From Adiantum capillus-veneris (lineage: Eukaryota; Streptophyta; Polypodiopsida; Polypodiales; Pteridaceae): a stretch of 64,000 nt of DNA. Under the pieces are notes generated by a model. It did no database searches. It was given only the letters and a program-made list of their open reading frames with translations, and was not told where the DNA came from. Positions 60,809-64,000 of this stretch are shown here, piece after piece (the first letter of the stretch is position 1; every line of letters begins with the position of its first letter). A program made the translations under genes and the position numbers. The DNA is taken from positions 87,000,840 to 87,064,839 of the forward strand of contig CM043971.1 in NCBI GenBank assembly GCA_014529385.2, in the 5' to 3' direction.

Positions 60809-63019
60809 ATGCACTTACGCTCTGGGCGGGTGCTAGAACACGAGCATATTGAGGGTGCCTCTGTTCATACGGACACCCATTACCCATCCACGATAAGCTC
60901 TAGACCCTCAGCGGGGACACAAGGTAGCACCACCCAAGACCCTAAAATAGCCGCTAGTGATTCCTCCTCCGACTCAGAAATCATGGAAGCATACCCTACC
61001 CAAAACACTGAGAGAGAAGGCCATGCACCTCCCGAAGCTCCACAGCCTAGTACTAGTATGTTTAGCCGTTTCATGGAAACATTAGGTAGAGCTACTCGCT
61101 CGGAACCTGATGCAAATGAAGCACACGAAGGGGGTGGGGAAGTGGACTCTCCTTTCACATCGCACGTGGACCCCACACCCCCAAAGAGTGTCCATGTGGA
61201 TATCCTACCAACTTCTTACCAAGAAGGCCCTGTTGAGCTGCCTCCTTCAGAAGTTCCCTCTAGAGTACCGTTGGTGACAAGTAAAACCACGGGGAGCAAC
61301 ATTGCTTCTACCTCACAAGAAACCGTTAACATGTCGACTCTAGAAGGATTGTTCATTAATGATCATTGGACATACGACCTCCACACTAAGGTGTTGACGG
61401 ATCTACACTCTGGCCACGCCTACCATGTAGGATGGATAGAGATTGTAAAATCCACCTCTAGTGCCACGAGCATCGAAGATCAACAGAAAATGATCTGTAA
61501 TGTTATCCATGGCATTATTCAATCAGAAAGGCAAAACCGAGGGGTAAATATACTCTCAACTGGCCCCATGAGATTTCTGGATACGAGCAAGGCTCAACAG
61601 CCTACTCTATCACAAATGGAGACTCCTCTAATGAGCCCCATGGACCCATCTTACGTCATTTCACCTGGGGTCTCTATGCAATCTGAGCCTCCGAGTGAAA
61701 ACTTTAGCTTCCCTAACTTGGCTCAACCCTCTATCAAGGAAAACACAGTGCTCACTCCAGGGATAAGCCTGACAGAGAATGTATCGATGACATCTACGAT
61801 TAGCGCAGTGCCACTACCTAGTGTCGTAGTACCTAATATGGGGCCTCGACCATATGTGCCTCTAGCCCCTTATGCACACATGGCCCCCACACCTCCAATG
61901 GTACCACTTGCTTATGCTCCTCGAGTGCCGCTCCCTAGCTCTTATCCGAGTGGACCTATGTCCGGTTATGTTCCATATCCTGCATCATCCACACATATGC
62001 CAAGACCGGTACCCGTCCCTCTCCCACATATGATTCCAAGAGTACCTCCACCGGCCCTGCCTCCTCACATAGGTGACTTGGCAGCGTTTGCTCAAACCAT
62101 AGGTCGATCTATCGCGGAAAATATGCGTCATGCATCTGATAGAGAGCCTAGAAGTAAGGCAGTACAAATTGCCAAACTCACGCAAAAATTCAATGGGGAC
62201 GAAGATGCTAGGAAACACATTGAAGTGTTTGAACAAGTATGTGATTCCTTAGGGGAACGCAACGAACTACATAAGTGCAATGCCTTAAGCTTGACATTCA
62301 GTGGGAAGGCTGGAGATTGGTATAGAACCCTAAGGGTGGACGAGAAAACAATCTACCCTACCCTTCGAAGGTTGTTTCTAAAGGAGTACATACGAGAAGG
62401 TGTGCTTTGGGGTGTAGCATCTCAGCTACGGAAGGCTGAACGTAAGGAAGGAGAGTCAGTAAGGGACTTCATTAGTCGTCTAAAGCACTTAAACTCTCGC
62501 TGCCCTGTAAATGAGCGCTTCAACAATAACCAACTGCTTGATCGATTCATTCGAGGGTTGAGGAATGAAGGAATCTATAATGGACTAGTGATTAGAGGTA
62601 TCACAACCCGGGAAGATGTCACTGCCAATGCAATCCAATTAGAGGACAACTTGATGATAGCAGGCATGAGGGTGTCTACTGACACGAGATCCACTAGCTC
62701 ACAAGCCATTGAGTATGAACCCATGACTGCAAAGCCCATTGCCAATGAGCCAAAGGTATTTGAGACATTCTTGACAGACCTCACCAAGGCAATCCAAGAG
62801 TCTCTTAAGGATAATCGACCCCCTCAAAATAGTCACATGTATCCAAGAAGGGAGCAACAATGGTGTTCCATTTGCTTAGGTCCACATAGCACTAGTGAGT
62901 GCCCTACGTTTAGAGTAAAATTTAATGTAACTTGCAACGCATGTGGTAAGTATGGTCACCAAGCTAAGGATTGTTTAATGATCAAACGTATGATGGCAAA
63001 TAGACCACCTGTAGCCTAG
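60809..63019 (+). CDS. Ty3/gypsy Gag
   Basis: Capsid-nucleocapsid polyprotein, 736 residues, start ATG giving MHLRSGR, a start common in plant Ty3 Gag. Residues about 1-250 are Ser/Pro/Glu-rich; 330-420 are strongly Pro-rich (MAPTPPMVPLAYAPRVPLP). The retrotransposon gag domain is at about 440-600 with KLTQKFNGDEDARKHIEVFE, GDWYRTL and KEGESVRDFISRLKHL. Two zinc knuckles end it: CSICLGPHSTSEC (CX2CX3HX4C, a shorter spacing) and CNACGKYGHQAKDC (canonical). It ends at a TAG, but the frame continues. No other defect is seen, so this is a recent copy. Confidence 0.9.
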   Translation: MHLRSGRVLEHEHIEGASVHTDTHYPSTISSRPSAGTQGSTTQDPKIAASDSSSDSEIMEAYPTQNTEREGHAPPEAPQPSTSMFSRFMETLGRATRSEPDANEAHEGGGEVDSPFTSHVDPTPPKSVHVDILPTSYQEGPVELPPSEVPSRVPLVTSKTTGSNIASTSQETVNMSTLEGLFINDHWTYDLHTKVLTDLHSGHAYHVGWIEIVKSTSSATSIEDQQKMICNVIHGIIQSERQNRGVNILSTGPMRFLDTSKAQQPTLSQMETPLMSPMDPSYVISPGVSMQSEPPSENFSFPNLAQPSIKENTVLTPGISLTENVSMTSTISAVPLPSVVVPNMGPRPYVPLAPYAHMAPTPPMVPLAYAPRVPLPSSYPSGPMSGYVPYPASSTHMPRPVPVPLPHMIPRVPPPALPPHIGDLAAFAQTIGRSIAENMRHASDREPRSKAVQIAKLTQKFNGDEDARKHIEVFEQVCDSLGERNELHKCNALSLTFSGKAGDWYRTLRVDEKTIYPTLRRLFLKEYIREGVLWGVASQLRKAERKEGESVRDFISRLKHLNSRCPVNERFNNNQLLDRFIRGLRNEGIYNGLVIRGITTREDVTANAIQLEDNLMIAGMRVSTDTRSTSSQAIEYEPMTAKPIANEPKVFETFLTDLTKAIQESLKDNRPPQNSHMYPRREQQWCSICLGPHSTSECPTFRVKFNVTCNACGKYGHQAKDCLMIKRMMANRPPVA

Positions 63020-64000
63020 ACGGATGTGCCTCGAGCTCCTGTATTGATGCCTACTCCACCTGTTGAGCAACTACCGCAACACATGGTCCCTAGATCTCAA
63101 AATGTTGTACAAGCTACACCGCTACCACCTCTTGTGCTAGGACCGCAGCCCCCGCATCCAAGAGTCGCCCCTATGAACCAAGTGGGTTGCGAGCCATCAA
63201 ATGCTTATGCAGATGGCTGTGAGGAGGAAATAGACACTAGTATTGCCTACGGACTTTATACATTGGAAGAGTGTCCTATATACTACATGGAAGATTGTTG
63301 GGGACAAGTCAAGCCAGTTTATCAAGCTGCTGCTCTCGCATCCAGAGGTCAAAATATCAACACCCAGGCTAGGAGGCCACCTCTTCAATGCTACGAGTGT
63401 GGTGGACCACATCGAGTAGCGGAGTGCCCTATTAGGCTGCAAAAGAATGCTGCACAGATGCAAATGAATCAAGGGAGCACGTCTGCGATGCCAATACTCA
63501 CATGTAATCGTTGTGGCATAGATCACTTGATTGCCCAATGCCCCTATAACCCAAATGCGCCTAAAATCACACCCCTAAATTTGGTCGAAATTGCTAGTGT
63601 GACATCACCAATACCACCCGTCGCACTCGCTTATGCGATTACACGGTCCATGCTTCAAGGGCCAGGCCATATCCTTGAAGAGAGAGATACCGCGTCAGTT
63701 ATCCAAGCAAAGAAAAATAAGACACGAAGGAAGAAGTCACAGAATACGGAAAATTCAAAGCCAAGTTCCAAAACAAACATAGGAACGGGAGATGATCCCG
63801 TGTATATGAATGACCTCGAGGATGATTCATATTCAGTCGAGACAATGGAGACTAGAACCAATACCACAAAGGGAAAGACCGACAAAGAAAACCGTAACAT
63901 GGAACCAAATGAAAACCGAATAAGAGAAAATCATAAAGAGCCTCTGAAAACACCACAAGTGTTTCCAAATCCAATCCAAGACCCCCAAGATAAACAGCAG
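63020..64000 (+). CDS. Gag continuation after TAG, zinc knuckles 3 and 4
   Basis: The frame of Gag stays open for all 327 codons after the TAG at 63,017-63,019, up to the window edge. It starts with a Pro-rich linker, then an acidic stretch, then two knuckles with CX2CX3HX4C spacing (CYECGGPHRVAEC near 63,390; CNRCGIDHLIAQC near 63,505), then a basic Lys-rich tract (KKNKTRRKKSQN) and a charged low-complexity end. Protease and RT are expected beyond the window. Either the TAG is a mutation or the element uses stop readthrough to make the longer product. Confidence 0.75.

Noticed and set aside
1-64000. tRNA, rRNA or organelle DNA
   Set aside because: No cloverleaf, rRNA core motif or organelle gene was recognised by eye; a tRNAscan run would settle this.

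Overview
This window looks like nuclear DNA from a plant with a large, repeat-rich genome. It is dominated by decayed Ty1/copia and Ty3/gypsy LTR retrotransposons with plant-type primer-binding sites (initiator tRNA-Met type and tRNA-Asp type), a BED/DUF659-type hAT transposon, very long (CT)n microsatellites and intron-rich gene fragments. A fern or another large-genome land plant is my guess; nothing here fixes the species. No rRNA, tRNA or CRISPR was seen.

Layout. 1-2.6 kb: a cluster of (CT)n, poly-C, (AT)n and (CA)n tracts. 2.7-3.6 kb: a weak exon-like fragment of unknown gene. 5.6-10.3 kb: a plus-strand Ty3 element of dual-RNase-H (Tat-like) type with a damaged protease site and no integrase. 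10.3-12.0 kb: a minus-strand LTR with primer-binding site; its sister copy is at 31.4-33.3 kb. 12.0-20.6 kb: a minus-strand Ty3 RT-integrase remnant split by a 6.76-kb hAT transposon (12,364-19,124, 7/8 target duplication), which itself carries an LTR-like insertion and a separate plus-strand coding-like segment. 20.65-21.85 kb and 29.8-31.4 kb: two 5'-truncated copies of one copia family. 22.0-25.3 kb: a copia gag remnant interrupted by a 2-kb non-autonomous LTR element with a perfect ATTTT target duplication. 34.5-35.9 kb: an inverted LTR/leader of the Tat-like type. 36.3-37.6 kb: another minus-strand Ty3 integrase remnant.

37.6-59.3 kb is the most unusual part. A minus-strand set of exons encodes, in transcription order, a protein with a ParB-like DGQH motif (two exons), a SET-domain exon, an FCP1/NLI-type HAD phosphatase-like exon with the DLNGLL variant, and a second FCP1-like exon (DLEGLL) ending at a polyadenylation signal. 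The intervals between exons are filled with thousands of bases of one minisatellite family built on TTGGACAAGTGGTGGACCTT, organised in higher-order units of about 360-440 bp. The repeat runs in one orientation from 37.9 to 45.8 kb and in the opposite one from 48.2 to 59.3 kb. Several exons carry isolated in-frame stops, so the locus is at least partly decayed.

59,337 to the window end: the 5' part of a fresh-looking Ty3 element (LTR, tRNA-Asp primer site, leader repeats, long gag with four zinc knuckles) inserted into the minisatellite. Its gag is split by a single TAG, after which the frame stays open to the window end.
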